Notes under the pieces: model-generated | What the model saw: only the letters and a program-made list of their open reading frames with translations | Database searches by the model: none | Told to the model about the DNA's origin: nothing | Assembly: GCA_045650185.1 (NCBI GenBank) | Contig: JAZRQY010000005.1 | Location: forward strand, 62,001 to 126,000 | Reading direction: 5' to 3' | DNA length: 64,000 bases | DNA from: Scatosoma sp045650185 | GTDB taxonomy: Bacteria > Bacillota > Clostridia > Christensenellales > Borkfalkiaceae | Program-made: the position numbers and the translations under genes | Shown here: piece by piece, positions 7,541 to 16,778 of the stretch | How positions within the stretch are numbered: position 1 is the stretch's first letter | How the letters are laid out: every line of letters starts with the position of its first letter

Positions 7541-9061
7541 ATGGAAAAAGTAAAAGAAGTACCGCATATCATCGAACTCAAAGACGTATGCAAGGAATTT
7601 GACGGCGTATCCGTCATCGAAAATATCAATCTCTACATCCGCAAGGGAGAATTCGTCACCTTCCTCGGCCCGTCCGGTTGCGGAAAGACCACTACTTTGC
7701 GAATGATTGCAGGCTTTGACTTGCCTACCTCGGGGCAAATTTTGTTGAACGGTAAGGACATTAGCGACCTGCCCCCCAACAAGCGTCCCGTCAATACCGT
7801 TTTCCAAAAATACGCTCTCTTCCCCCACCTCAACATCTTTGAAAACGTTGCGTTTGGGCTGAAGTTAAAGCGCATTGAGAAAAAATACGTCGATAAGAAC
7901 GGCAAAGAGAAGATAAAATACGAAAAACTGTCCAAAGCCGTCATCACCGAAAAGGTGAAAAAAGCGCTCGAAATCGTCGACCTTGCAGGCTTTGAAAAGC
8001 GTAGCATTTCCACCCTTTCGGGCGGTCAGCAACAGCGTATTGCTATCGCGCGCGCGATTGTTAATGAACCTGAAATCTTGCTTTTGGACGAGCCTTTAGG
8101 CGCACTCGACCTCAAGATGCGTAAGGAAATGCAACTTGAATTGAAAGCGATGCACAAGCGCCTTGGCATTACCTTTATCTACGTCACCCACGACCAAGAA
8201 GAGGCTTTGACCATGTCCGACACCATCGTCGTTATGGCGGACGGCGCCATCCAGCAGATTGGTACGCCCGAAACGATTTATAACGAGCCTAAAAATACCT
8301 TCGTCGCCGACTTCATCGGGGAGAGCAATATCTTCTCCGGCGTGATGACGAAGGATTATAGCGTACGTTTCTGCGGAAAATCCTTCCATTGCCTCGACAC
8401 GGGCTTTGAAAAGGACGAGCCCGTTGACATCGTCGTTCGTCCTGAGGACGTAAAAATTACCGCCCCTGAGGACGGCATGCTGAAAGGCAAGGTCACTTCC
8501 GTTATTTTCAAGGGAATCCACTACCAGATTTTGGTACAATGCGGTCGATATGAAATCGAAATCCAAAGCACCACTACCCCGAAGGTGGGCGAGCAAGTCG
8601 GGCTGTCCGTTGACCCCGACGGCATCCACGTAATGAAAAAGAAGTTCCGCGTCAACAAGTTCAGCGGCGTCATTACGAAGCGCAACACCGTCGAATTTGG
8701 CGACGGCGAATTCGAATGCGACGTTTGTCAGCTGTATCCCGGCAGCCACCTCGACGAAGAGGGCTACCTCATCACGGCAAAGGGTGAAAAGCTCGACCTC
8801 ACCGACGTCGAAGTCAACGTAGAGGTTGGCTTACACGATATCACCATGAGCGACAACCTCGAAGACGGCGGCGCGCAAGGGCATATTATCTCCTTGATTT
8901 ATAAGAGTGAGTATTACCGCTATATCGTCCGTACGGAAAACGAGGAAGACTACGTTCTCGCCTGTGAGGACCTCTGGAATGAAAACGACCTTGTCAGCTT
9001 GATTATCCCGAAGGATAAAATTCGCTTAACCTTGAAAAATCCGGAGGAGAACAAGAAATGA
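7541..9061 (+). CDS. potA: Spermidine/putrescine ABC transporter ATP-binding protein with extended C-terminus
   Basis: ATPase of the polyamine importer, 506 residues from the ATG at 7541, which has GAAGGA upstream; a TTG 18 nt earlier is less likely. The ABC core is complete: Walker A GPSGCGKTT, Q-loop NTVFQKYALFPH, signature LSGGQQQRIAIARA, Walker B ILLLDEPLGALD and the HDQEEA switch. A charged insert (KKYVDKNGKEKIKYEKL) lies between Q-loop and signature. After a normal TOBE/OB regulatory domain (about 280-370) the protein carries some 130 further residues that look like a second OB-like copy, well beyond the usual length of about 350-380. Its stop overlaps the potB start (ATGA). Confidence 0.94.
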   Translation: MEKVKEVPHIIELKDVCKEFDGVSVIENINLYIRKGEFVTFLGPSGCGKTTTLRMIAGFDLPTSGQILLNGKDISDLPPNKRPVNTVFQKYALFPHLNIFENVAFGLKLKRIEKKYVDKNGKEKIKYEKLSKAVITEKVKKALEIVDLAGFEKRSISTLSGGQQQRIAIARAIVNEPEILLLDEPLGALDLKMRKEMQLELKAMHKRLGITFIYVTHDQEEALTMSDTIVVMADGAIQQIGTPETIYNEPKNTFVADFIGESNIFSGVMTKDYSVRFCGKSFHCLDTGFEKDEPVDIVVRPEDVKITAPEDGMLKGKVTSVIFKGIHYQILVQCGRYEIEIQSTTTPKVGEQVGLSVDPDGIHVMKKKFRVNKFSGVITKRNTVEFGDGEFECDVCQLYPGSHLDEEGYLITAKGEKLDLTDVEVNVEVGLHDITMSDNLEDGGAQGHIISLIYKSEYYRYIVRTENEEDYVLACEDLWNENDLVSLIIPKDKIRLTLKNPEENKK

Positions 9062-9909
9062 CGACTACGAAACCGAAATTGCGGTTTTCAAGAAAGTTGC
9101 TGGCGATTCCCTACGCGCTGTTTTTACTCGTGTTCGTGGTCGCGCCCCTGTTCATTATTATCTATTACGCTTTTACGAACGGGGATACGGGCAGACCTTC
9201 CTTTGAAAACTTCCAAAACTTTTTCAGCGGTACTGCCGGACAGACCTTCTTTGAATCCAGCCGCTTTAAGACGATCGTACAGAGCTTTGGCATCTCGATT
9301 GCCAGCACCATGCTTTGTCTTCTCATCGCCTACCCTGTTGCTTACATCATCGCGCACAGCGGACTCAAAAACCAAACGGGACTTCTGTTGCTGTTCATCG
9401 TGCCTATGTGGGTCAACTTCGTCCTGCGTATCAACGCCTTGAAGGAGCTGCTCAGTTGGATTGGCATCTATAACAAGTCGGACGCATGGAATATCTTCAA
9501 TACCATACTCGGTATGGTCTACGATTTCCTGCCCTTTATGATTTTGCCCATCTACACCACCATCTCTAAGATAGACAAGAGCTATTTAGAGGCGGCAAGG
9601 GACTTGGGTGCAGGCGGCGCAAGCGCTTTTATCAAGGTCACCCTCCCCCTCTCTAAAGCAGGGATTATGAGTGGTATCTCCATGGTCTTCCTTCCCTCTA
9701 TGACCAACTACGTCGTATCCAACTACATGACGTTCAACCACACCAAAATCATCGGCGCGTTCATCGACGAATGTTTCAGAAACGACCTGTGGAACCTCGG
9801 CTCGGTAACGGCTTTGTTGCTCTTAACGTTGATGTTTGTCATCACTTGGCTGACGGGCGGTTTTAACACCGAATCGGATACGCAATCGAGAGGTACTTCG
9901 TTATGGTAA
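9058..9909 (+). CDS. potB: Spermidine/putrescine ABC transporter permease
   Basis: Inner-membrane permease of the polyamine importer, 283 residues, about six membrane helices. The EAA loop that contacts the ATPase is visible as LEAARDLGAGGASAFIKVTL. N-terminal RFSRKLLAIPYALFLLVFVVAPL matches PotB. GGAGGAG lies upstream; the ATG overlaps the potA stop as ATGA, and its end overlaps potC by 7 nt, so translation is coupled through the operon. Confidence 0.94.
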   Translation: MTTTKPKLRFSRKLLAIPYALFLLVFVVAPLFIIIYYAFTNGDTGRPSFENFQNFFSGTAGQTFFESSRFKTIVQSFGISIASTMLCLLIAYPVAYIIAHSGLKNQTGLLLLFIVPMWVNFVLRINALKELLSWIGIYNKSDAWNIFNTILGMVYDFLPFMILPIYTTISKIDKSYLEAARDLGAGGASAFIKVTLPLSKAGIMSGISMVFLPSMTNYVVSNYMTFNHTKIIGAFIDECFRNDLWNLGSVTALLLLTLMFVITWLTGGFNTESDTQSRGTSLW

Positions 9910-10709
9910 TCTTTAGAAAAATTTTGAAATGGAGCTTTATTGGGCTGGTGCTTGTATTCATCTACGCCCCCATTCTCCTTTTGACCGTATATAGCTTTAA
10001 CGAAGCGGAAACGATTACCGACTGGGGTAAATTCAGCTGGACGCACTATGAGTATTTCTTCAACCCCGAAAACCAGCCGCTGCCTATCGTCTTTCAGACG
10101 ATTTGCCTCGCATTGGTGGTTGCAAGCCTCTCTACGCTGCTGGCAACCGTGGGCGCAATCGGGATTTTCTACAGCAAACGCCGCGTGGGCACCGTTCTTT
10201 CCGGCGCAAACCAAATCCCTGTCATCAACGCCGAAGTGGTTACGGCAATTTCGCTTGCCTTCCTCTTCGTGGCATTCCAACTGCCCAAATCCTCGTTTAT
10301 CCCTTTGATCGTTGGTCAAATGGTCCTTTGCACACCCTTCGTCGTCTTGTCGATTATCCCCAAGCTCAAGCAAATGGATAACAATCTGTACGAGGCGGCT
10401 CTCGACTTGGGCGCATCCCCTACGCGCGCGCTGTTTAGCGTGGTGATTCCCCAGATCTCCCCCGGCATCGTTTCCGGGTTTATGCTGGCAATCACTCTCT
10501 CGTTGGACGATTATATCATCGCCGCTTACACGAAACCGAATACTTTCCAAACGATTTCCACCCATATTTACGGCCTTGCAAAGGGTAGCACGGTGGAAAT
10601 GATTAAGTCTTCCTACTGGGCGTTGACTGCCATCATCTTCGTTGCAATCGTCGTCGTGGTCATCGTTATGAACGTTTTAGCAAGCAAAAAGGCGGGTAAA
10701 AAACAATGA
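9903..10709 (+). CDS. potC: Spermidine/putrescine ABC transporter permease
   Basis: Second permease of the polyamine importer, 268 residues, about six membrane helices. The EAA loop reads YEAALDLGASPTRALFSVVI, and the family's LSLDDYIIAAYT segment is present near 200. It overlaps potB by 7 nt at its start and potD by 4 nt (ATGA) at its end. Confidence 0.94.
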   Translation: MVIFRKILKWSFIGLVLVFIYAPILLLTVYSFNEAETITDWGKFSWTHYEYFFNPENQPLPIVFQTICLALVVASLSTLLATVGAIGIFYSKRRVGTVLSGANQIPVINAEVVTAISLAFLFVAFQLPKSSFIPLIVGQMVLCTPFVVLSIIPKLKQMDNNLYEAALDLGASPTRALFSVVIPQISPGIVSGFMLAITLSLDDYIIAAYTKPNTFQTISTHIYGLAKGSTVEMIKSSYWALTAIIFVAIVVVVIVMNVLASKKAGKKQ

Positions 10710-12097
10710 AAAAAGTAATTGCTATCGCCGTTGCAGGCGTTATTGGGGCGGCTGGCTTGATGATCACCAACTCCGCCGCCGACAATCGAACCGTTTTGAA
10801 GGTGGCAAACTGGGCGGAATACATCGACGTAGGCGATGCCGAGGAAGGAACTCTCTCCCTTATCACCGAATTTGAAAACTGGTACAAGCAACAAACAGGC
10901 AAGGAAATCCGCGTTGAATACTGTATCGCAGACGACAACGAAACCTTGTATAATATGATTAAAATGGGCGACCATTTCGATCTTATCTGCCCCTCTGAAT
11001 ATATGCTTATGAAGCTCGTTGCGGAGAATCGGGTACAAAAACTCCCCGCGTCCTTCTTCGATAAGCAAAACGAAAACAACTACTACGTCAACAACGTTTC
11101 CCCTTTCATTGATAAAACCTTTGCGGAGAACACCATGTCCGACGGCTCGGCTTGGAAGGAATATGCCGCAGGGTATATGTGGGGAACGACGGGATTCGTG
11201 TATAACCCCGAATTCGTAGACGAAGCGGACGTACAAAATTGGAACGTCTTCACAAACCCTAAATATAAGGGCAAAATCACCGCTAAAAACAATATTCGTG
11301 ATACCTATTTTACGGGGCTTGCGATGCACTATGACAGCGAACTTCGCGCTTTAAAAGCGCAATACCAGCAGGGAAATTTGACTTTCGCACAGTACCAAGC
11401 AAAGCTCAAAGAGAAAATGAACGACACCGCACCCGAAACGATGGATGCCGTCAAAGGCAAATTGATGGAGATGAAAAACAACCTCTACGGCTTTGAAACG
11501 GACGAGGGAAAAGCGAAAATCATCGCAGGCGATATCACCATCAACTATCAATGGAGCGGCGACGCCGTGTACGTTATGAACGTTGCAGACGGCACGGAAG
11601 AGGACGAAGATACCGTAGTCGAAAACCCCGTATATCTGAATTATAGTATCCCTGAAACCGCTTCAAACCTTTGGTTTGACGGCTGGACTTTGACAAAAGA
11701 TTGCAAAGACGTAGACGCGGCAACAATGTTTATCAACTTCCTGTCTATGCCCGAAAATGCCGTAAGAAATATGAATTATATCGGCTATACAAGCTGTATC
11801 GGAAGTTCTACCGTCTTTGAAAATTTCGTCTTGGATTGCTACGGCGCCGAAGAAACGGACGAAAATATTGTATTGTACGACTTGAACTACTACTTCAACC
11901 CTAATTACGACAGCTTGAATGAAAGCTCGCGTAGCCCCGAATTTATCTTCTACACCTACGCAGATCAAGTAAAGCGTCAATTATTCGCGCAATACCCCGA
12001 TGAGATTACCCTCAGCCGTTGCGTGGCGATGGATTACTTCTCCTACGATGCAAATGCACGCGCAAACAGTATGTGGAGCGATATTACCTTCTTCTAA
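10706..12097 (+). CDS. potD: Spermidine/putrescine-binding protein
   Basis: Extracytoplasmic receptor for the PotABC importer, 463 residues. A hydrophobic N-terminal segment (about 3-22) has no lipobox Cys, so the protein is either released or held by an uncleaved anchor. Polyamine-binding-protein motifs follow: LKVANWAEYID, DLICPSEYMLMKL and YMWGTTGFVYNPE. It is about 100 residues longer than E. coli PotD; the extra length includes a Glu/Asp-rich loop near 300 (DGTEEDEDTVVE). Last gene of the operon, followed by a strong terminator. Confidence 0.92.
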   Translation: MKKVIAIAVAGVIGAAGLMITNSAADNRTVLKVANWAEYIDVGDAEEGTLSLITEFENWYKQQTGKEIRVEYCIADDNETLYNMIKMGDHFDLICPSEYMLMKLVAENRVQKLPASFFDKQNENNYYVNNVSPFIDKTFAENTMSDGSAWKEYAAGYMWGTTGFVYNPEFVDEADVQNWNVFTNPKYKGKITAKNNIRDTYFTGLAMHYDSELRALKAQYQQGNLTFAQYQAKLKEKMNDTAPETMDAVKGKLMEMKNNLYGFETDEGKAKIIAGDITINYQWSGDAVYVMNVADGTEEDEDTVVENPVYLNYSIPETASNLWFDGWTLTKDCKDVDAATMFINFLSMPENAVRNMNYIGYTSCIGSSTVFENFVLDCYGAEETDENIVLYDLNYYFNPNYDSLNESSRSPEFIFYTYADQVKRQLFAQYPDEITLSRCVAMDYFSYDANARANSMWSDITFF

Positions 12098-12121
12098 TCA
12101 CGTTTTCCTGCAATATAAACA

Positions 12122-12147
12122 AAAAAGCGGCATAAAAGCCGCTTTTT
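12122..12147 (+). terminator. Terminator of the potABCD operon
   Basis: AAAAAGCGGC (12122-12131), loop ATAAAA, GCCGCTTTTT (12138-12147) with a continuing T run. Confidence 0.92.
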
Positions 12148-12153
12148 TTGCAT

Positions 12154-12238
12154 GTAGTATGCGTGGCGTATGTATTATGCTTGACATAATACCGCGTTAT
12201 TAGTATGTCAAACATAGGTATTATATCTGACATACTAC
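12154..12238 (+). repeat. Cluster of overlapping inverted repeats between convergent genes
   Basis: Contains TAGTATGTCA (12201-12210) and its reverse complement TGACATACTA (12228-12237), 17 bp apart; GTAGTATG (12154-12161) with CATACTAC (12231-12238); TTGACATA (12181-12188) with TATGTCAA (12204-12211); and ATAATACC (12187-12194) with GGTATTAT (12217-12224). The core TGACATA occurs three times in alternating orientation. It lies after the potD terminator and before the end of the convergent protease gene. Confidence 0.7.
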
Positions 12239-12279
12239 GTCTTTTTAGGGGTTTTCTACGATTTTAAGCCTATTTTAGC

Positions 12280-13077
12280 CTACTTCAGCCCTAAACGGTC
12301 GTATAATACCGTGCGCTCGTCGTCAGAGCACTTATATACGCTAATCAGTACGAAAATCCCACAAATAACGGCGATAATTGCCATCATAATGCCCGTAGGC
12401 AGGTCTATCACCGATCCGAGCCCTAATCCCACGTCTTTCGTATATAAAAGACCACAAAAATTGTATACGGCGTGAATCAGCGCAGGAAATAGGATATTTT
12501 TCGTCTTTATCCATACGTACGCGAACAATCCGCCCGTCAAGATAGAGTATCCAGCCTGCAAGATTGCCGCTACACCGCTTTGGAATACGTTTAAGAGGTG
12601 CATACCGCCAAAGATTAGGGACGACAGCACGTATACCCAAAGAAATCCTTTTTTTGTGCGTTCAAAGTAGGATAATAGTAAGGAAAAGAAGATTCCTCGG
12701 AAGACAATCTCCTCAAACAACCCTACCAAGGCGCAGAACAGACCAAAAAAGATGAAATGCAAGGGCTGGGTATGGATTAGCTGCATTTTACCCGAAAGCC
12801 AAGCAATCCACGGGAAGTTATTCAAAGCTACCACACCAGCAATCGCCAAACACCACAGATTTTGTGGCTTTTGGAAGAGCTTTAAGCCTATTTCAACGCT
12901 TAATAGATACACCGCGACACAGCCTGCAAGCAAAGGGAATATGCGGCAAATAAGGCGATTATACGCCTCGTCGTCGGTAATAGGCAAAGTTCTTAGCTCA
13001 GGCAACTCAAAGAGGAGCATCACTATGCACAATGCAATAATCAGCACGTAAATCGGCTTAAATTTCACGTTTTTCAT
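12280..13077 (-). CDS. CPBP family intramembrane metalloprotease
   Basis: Polytopic membrane protein of 265 residues in the Abi/CAAX-protease family. The three active-site motifs are present: FEEIVFRG (EExxxR), FGGMHLLN and ALIHAVYNF. About seven membrane segments. An AAGGAGGTG-type ribosome site precedes the ATG, and a promoter sits at 13098-13126. Members take part in bacteriocin self-immunity, signalling or peptide processing; nothing nearby shows which applies. A 14-bp inverted repeat (TTTTACAAGTAAAA on the plus strand, 13140-13153) lies just beyond its -35 box and could be an operator. Confidence 0.9.
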   Translation of the reverse strand: MKNVKFKPIYVLIIALCIVMLLFELPELRTLPITDDEAYNRLICRIFPLLAGCVAVYLLSVEIGLKLFQKPQNLWCLAIAGVVALNNFPWIAWLSGKMQLIHTQPLHFIFFGLFCALVGLFEEIVFRGIFFSLLLSYFERTKKGFLWVYVLSSLIFGGMHLLNVFQSGVAAILQAGYSILTGGLFAYVWIKTKNILFPALIHAVYNFCGLLYTKDVGLGLGSVIDLPTGIMMAIIAVICGIFVLISVYKCSDDERTVLYDRLGLK

Positions 13078-13097
13078 AGGCGCACCTCCTTATCAAT

Positions 13098-13126
13098 ATT
13101 CTATCACAAACACCGTAAAATGGCAA
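13098..13126 (-). promoter_or_regulatory. Promoter of the CPBP protease gene
   Basis: On the minus strand TTGCCA, 17 bp, TAGAAT, about 20 nt before the start codon. Confidence 0.75.
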
Positions 13127-13190
13127 GTTTTCACGCCTATTTTACAAGTAAAAACTGTAAATTAGCCATTTTCTACGACGGAAACAATAT

Positions 13191-13220
13191 AAAAAACGGC
13201 TTGTCCGAATGGACAAGCCG
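13191..13220 (-). terminator. Terminator of tuf
   Basis: CGGCTTGTCC (13197-13206) and GGACAAGCCG (13211-13220), loop of 4 nt. Minus-strand reading ends in TTTTTTAT. Confidence 0.93.
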
Positions 13221-13254
13221 CTTCTGTTTTTAGTTTGTCAATACAAACCCAAGA

Positions 13255-14475
13255 TTACTTAAGGATCTTGGAGATCGTACCGGAACCAACCGTTCTGCCA
13301 CCTTCACGGATAGCGAAACGAAGACCTTCTTCCAAAGCAACGGGCTTAATGAGTTCAACGGTCATCGTGGTGTGGTCACCAGGCATAACCATTTCTACGC
13401 CTTCGGGAAGGTTGATCTTACCGGTAACGTCCGTCGTACGAACGAAGAACTGAGGACGATAGTTGTTGAAGAATGCGGTATGACGGCCACCTTCTTCCTT
13501 CGTCAAAACGTATACCTGAGCTTCGAAAGCCGTACCAGTCTTAACCGTACCGGGTTTAGCGATAACCTGACCCTTCTGGATGTCGGTTCTGTTGATACCA
13601 CGGAGCAACGCACCTACGTTGTCACCTGCCTGAGCTTCGTCAAGGAGCTTGTGGAACATTTCGAGACCGGTGATGGTCGTCGTCATGGGCTTTTCGATCA
13701 AACCAACGATTTCTGCGGGTTCACCAACGTGAGCAACACCACGTTCGATACGACCGGTAGCAACCGTACCACGACCAGAGATGGTGAATACGTCTTCTAC
13801 AGGAAGAAGGAAGGGCTTGGAGTCTTCACGTGCAGGGGTAGGAATGTAGCTGTCAACTGCGTCCATAAGTTCAAGAACGGGCTTAACTGCAGGGTTAGCC
13901 ATGATCTGATCAGCAGGAACGTCAGCAGAAGCTGCTTCCAAAGCCTTCAAAGCGGAACCACGGATAACGGGGATGTCGTCGCCGGGGAATTCGTACTGGG
14001 AAAGCAAGTCACGGATGTCCATTTCAACGGGTTCGAGCAATTCTTCGTCGTCTACGAGGTCCGTCTTGTTCATGAATACAACGATGTAGGGAACGCCTAC
14101 CTGACGAGCGAGCAGGATGTGCTCACGGGTCTGGGGCATGGGACCGTCCGTTGCAGCAACTACAAGGATTGCGCCGTCCATCTGAGCAGCGCCGGTGATC
14201 ATGTTCTTAACGTAGTCTGCGTGGCCCGGGCAGTCAACGTGTGCATAGTGACGAGAATCCGTCTGGTATTCAACGTGTGCGGTGTTGATTGTGATACCAC
14301 GTGCTCTTTCTTCGGGAGCCTTGTCGATCTGGTCGTATCTCATCTTTTCTGCGCCACCACGTGCAGCCATAACCATGGTGATTGCAGCGGTGAGGGTCGT
14401 CTTACCGTGGTCAACGTGGCCTACGGTACCGATGTTAACGTGGGGTTTGCTTCTGTCAAATTTAGCCTTTGCCAT
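13255..14475 (-). CDS. tuf: Elongation factor Tu
   Basis: GTPase that brings aminoacyl-tRNA to the ribosome, 406 residues. G1 GHVDHGKT, G2 region with RGITINTAHVEY, G3 DCPGHADY and G4 NKTD are intact, followed by domains 2 and 3 ending GRTVGSGTISKILK. AGGAG lies upstream of the ATG. It is the last str-operon gene but also has its own consensus promoter (14555-14583), as expected where EF-Tu is needed above the ribosomal proteins. Confidence 0.99.
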   Translation of the reverse strand: MAKAKFDRSKPHVNIGTVGHVDHGKTTLTAAITMVMAARGGAEKMRYDQIDKAPEERARGITINTAHVEYQTDSRHYAHVDCPGHADYVKNMITGAAQMDGAILVVAATDGPMPQTREHILLARQVGVPYIVVFMNKTDLVDDEELLEPVEMDIRDLLSQYEFPGDDIPVIRGSALKALEAASADVPADQIMANPAVKPVLELMDAVDSYIPTPAREDSKPFLLPVEDVFTISGRGTVATGRIERGVAHVGEPAEIVGLIEKPMTTTITGLEMFHKLLDEAQAGDNVGALLRGINRTDIQKGQVIAKPGTVKTGTAFEAQVYVLTKEEGGRHTAFFNNYRPQFFVRTTDVTGKINLPEGVEMVMPGDHTTMTVELIKPVALEEGLRFAIREGGRTVGSGTISKILK

Positions 14476-14554
14476 TTTAAAATCCTCCGATTTTTCTTTT
14501 TATTTTTTTTCTTTTTTTGTTTGATATAACCTGCCCCCTTATAAAGGCAATTAT

Positions 14555-14583
14555 ATTATATCTTAATTTTTTAAAAATATCAA
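14555..14583 (-). promoter_or_regulatory. Promoter of tuf
   Basis: On the minus strand TTGATA, 17 bp, TATAAT inside an AT-rich region, about 80 nt before the tuf start. Confidence 0.85.
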
Positions 14584-14625
14584 TTGTTTGAAAGCTTTTT
14601 TTGAAAAAACTTTGCTATTTTTTAC

Positions 14626-14665
14626 CGTTCTTGCCCTTTTATTTCGGGCAAGAACGATTTTTTTG
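14626..14665 (+). terminator. Strong hairpin between fusA and tuf with its T-run on the plus strand
   Basis: CGTTCTTGCCC (14626-14636) pairs with GGGCAAGAACG (14646-14656). The T run (14658-14664) follows on the plus strand, while both flanking genes are on the minus strand, where the hairpin is followed by GTAAAAAAT. It may still stabilise or partly terminate fusA mRNA, or stop antisense transcription entering fusA. Confidence 0.6.
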
Positions 14666-14678
14666 TGTTTACAAGGAC

Positions 14679-16760
14679 TTAGTCCTTCTTACCGCGCTTT
14701 TCTACGATTTCCTTAGAAATGCTGCCGGGTACTTCGTTATAATGGTCGAACTGCATCGTGAACTGACCACGGCCCTGCGTACGGGAACGAAGTTCCGTAG
14801 CATAACCGAACATTTCAGACAGAGGAATCTCTGCATCGATGATCTTCGCACCGTTTCTGTCGTCCGTACCAAGGATGGTACCACGACGGCCGGAAACGTT
14901 ACCCATCAAGTCGCCGAAGTAATCTTCAGGGGTGATGATCTGTACCTTCATGATCGGTTCAAGCAGAACAGGCTGCGCCTTTTCCAAACCGTTCTTGAAG
15001 CCCATCGAACCAGCGATCTTGAACGCCATTTCGGACGAGTCAACTTCGTGGTACGAACCATCGTATACAACAACCTTGAAGTCTACGATTTCATAGCCAG
15101 CCAAGAAGCCGTTCTTTGCTGCTTCCTGAATACCCTTGTCGATTGCAGGGATGTATTCCTTAGGAATCGAACCACCAACGGTTTCATCTTCGAATGCATA
15201 GCCTGCGCCCGGTTCCTGAGGAATCAAGCGAAGCTTACAGTGACCGTACTGACCTTTACCGCCCGACTGACGTTTGTACATACCTTCACATTCCACCTGC
15301 TTGCGGAAGGTTTCACGGTATGCAACCTGAGGAGCACCAACGTTAGCCTCTACCTTGAATTCACGAAGCAGACGGTCTACGATGATGTCGAGGTGCAACT
15401 CGCCCATACCTGCGATAATCGTCTGACCCGTTTCTTGGTCGGTATACGTCTTGAACGTAGGGTCTTCTTCAGCCAGCTTAATCAGCGCCATCGTCATCTT
15501 TTCCTGACCTGCCTTCGTCTTGGGTTCCAAGGAAAGCTGGATAACAGGTTCAGGGAACGTCATCTGTTCCAAGATGATGGGATGCTTGTCGTCGCAAAGG
15601 GTGTCGCCCGTCGTCGTGAACTTCAAACCAACGATTGCGCAGATGTCGCCCGAGCAAATCTCAGGGATATCCTTTCTTTCGTTGGAGTGCATCTGCACCA
15701 AACGACCAACACGTTCCTTTTTCTCCTTCGTGGAGTTGTAAACGTACGAACCTGCGGACAGAACACCAGAGTATGCACGGAAGTATGCAAGCGAACCTAC
15801 GAACGGGTCGGTTGCAATCTTGAATGCAAGACCGGAGAAGTATTCGTCATCTGCCGTTCTTCTTTCCTCTTCTGCGCCGGTGTCGGGGTTGATACCCTTA
15901 ACAGCCGCAACGTCAAGAGGAGAAGGAAGGAAGTTGATAACGGCGTCGAGCAAGAACTGAACGCCCTTGTTCTTATAGGAAGAACCGCAGAGCATGGGGA
16001 TTGCTTCCATTCTCAAGGTACGCTCACGCAGACCCTTGATGATGTCTTCTGCATCCAAGTCGCCGTTTTCGAAGAATTTTTCCATCAACTCGTCGCTTGC
16101 GGATGCCGCTTCTTCAACGAGTTTTGCTCTGTATTCTTCAACAATGTCCATCATGTCTGCAGGAATTTCTTCCTTGCGGAAATCCTTACCAAGGTCGTCG
16201 TAGTAAACCTCTGCTTCCATGTTGATCAAGTCAACGATACCACGGAAGGTTTCTTCCTTACCGATGGGAAGTTCGATGGGTACGGGGTTTGCGCCCAAAC
16301 GTTCACGGATCATGCTTTCAACACGGAAATAGTCCGCGCCGTTGATGTCCATCTTGTTAACGTACGCAATACGGGGAACACCGTACTGGTCAGCCTGACG
16401 CCAAACGGTTTCCGACTGAGGCTCTACGCCGCCCTTTGCGCAGAACGTAGCAACAGCGCCGTCCAAAACACGCAAGGAACGCTCAACTTCTACGGTGAAG
16501 TCAACGTGGCCCGGCGTATCGATGATGTTGAAACGGTGACCCTTCCAAATACAGGTGGTTGCAGCAGACGTGATGGTGATACCACGTTCACGTTCCTGTT
16601 CCATCCAGTCCATCGTTGCCGTACCTTCGTGCGTGTCACCGATCTTGTGAGTTTTACCAGTGTAGAACAAAATACGTTCGGTGGTCGTCGTCTTACCAGC
16701 GTCGATGTGCGCCATAATACCAAAGTTTCTGGTATGGAGTAAATCGAATTCTCTTGCCAT
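14679..16760 (-). CDS. fusA: Elongation factor G
   Basis: Translocation GTPase, 693 residues, normal length. G1 AHIDAGKTTTTERIL, G3 DTPGHVDF and G4 NKMD are present, with the switch region RERGITITSAAT and domain IV-V sequence ending near FDHYNEVP. GAGGGAG precedes the ATG. It lies 18 nt downstream of rpsG in the str operon. The opposite strand is also open over almost the full length, which is a codon-bias effect. Confidence 0.99.
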   Translation of the reverse strand: MAREFDLLHTRNFGIMAHIDAGKTTTTERILFYTGKTHKIGDTHEGTATMDWMEQERERGITITSAATTCIWKGHRFNIIDTPGHVDFTVEVERSLRVLDGAVATFCAKGGVEPQSETVWRQADQYGVPRIAYVNKMDINGADYFRVESMIRERLGANPVPIELPIGKEETFRGIVDLINMEAEVYYDDLGKDFRKEEIPADMMDIVEEYRAKLVEEAASASDELMEKFFENGDLDAEDIIKGLRERTLRMEAIPMLCGSSYKNKGVQFLLDAVINFLPSPLDVAAVKGINPDTGAEEERRTADDEYFSGLAFKIATDPFVGSLAYFRAYSGVLSAGSYVYNSTKEKKERVGRLVQMHSNERKDIPEICSGDICAIVGLKFTTTGDTLCDDKHPIILEQMTFPEPVIQLSLEPKTKAGQEKMTMALIKLAEEDPTFKTYTDQETGQTIIAGMGELHLDIIVDRLLREFKVEANVGAPQVAYRETFRKQVECEGMYKRQSGGKGQYGHCKLRLIPQEPGAGYAFEDETVGGSIPKEYIPAIDKGIQEAAKNGFLAGYEIVDFKVVVYDGSYHEVDSSEMAFKIAGSMGFKNGLEKAQPVLLEPIMKVQIITPEDYFGDLMGNVSGRRGTILGTDDRNGAKIIDAEIPLSEMFGYATELRSRTQGRGQFTMQFDHYNEVPGSISKEIVEKRGKKD

Positions 16761-16778
16761 AATTTGCTCCCTCTACGA

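Noticed and set aside
13372..14529. Open frame opposite tuf
   Set aside because: Antisense shadow of EF-Tu codon bias.
14601..16742. Very long open frame on the plus strand opposite fusA
   Set aside because: Shadow of the biased codon use of EF-G; no ribosome site and composition unlike a real protein.
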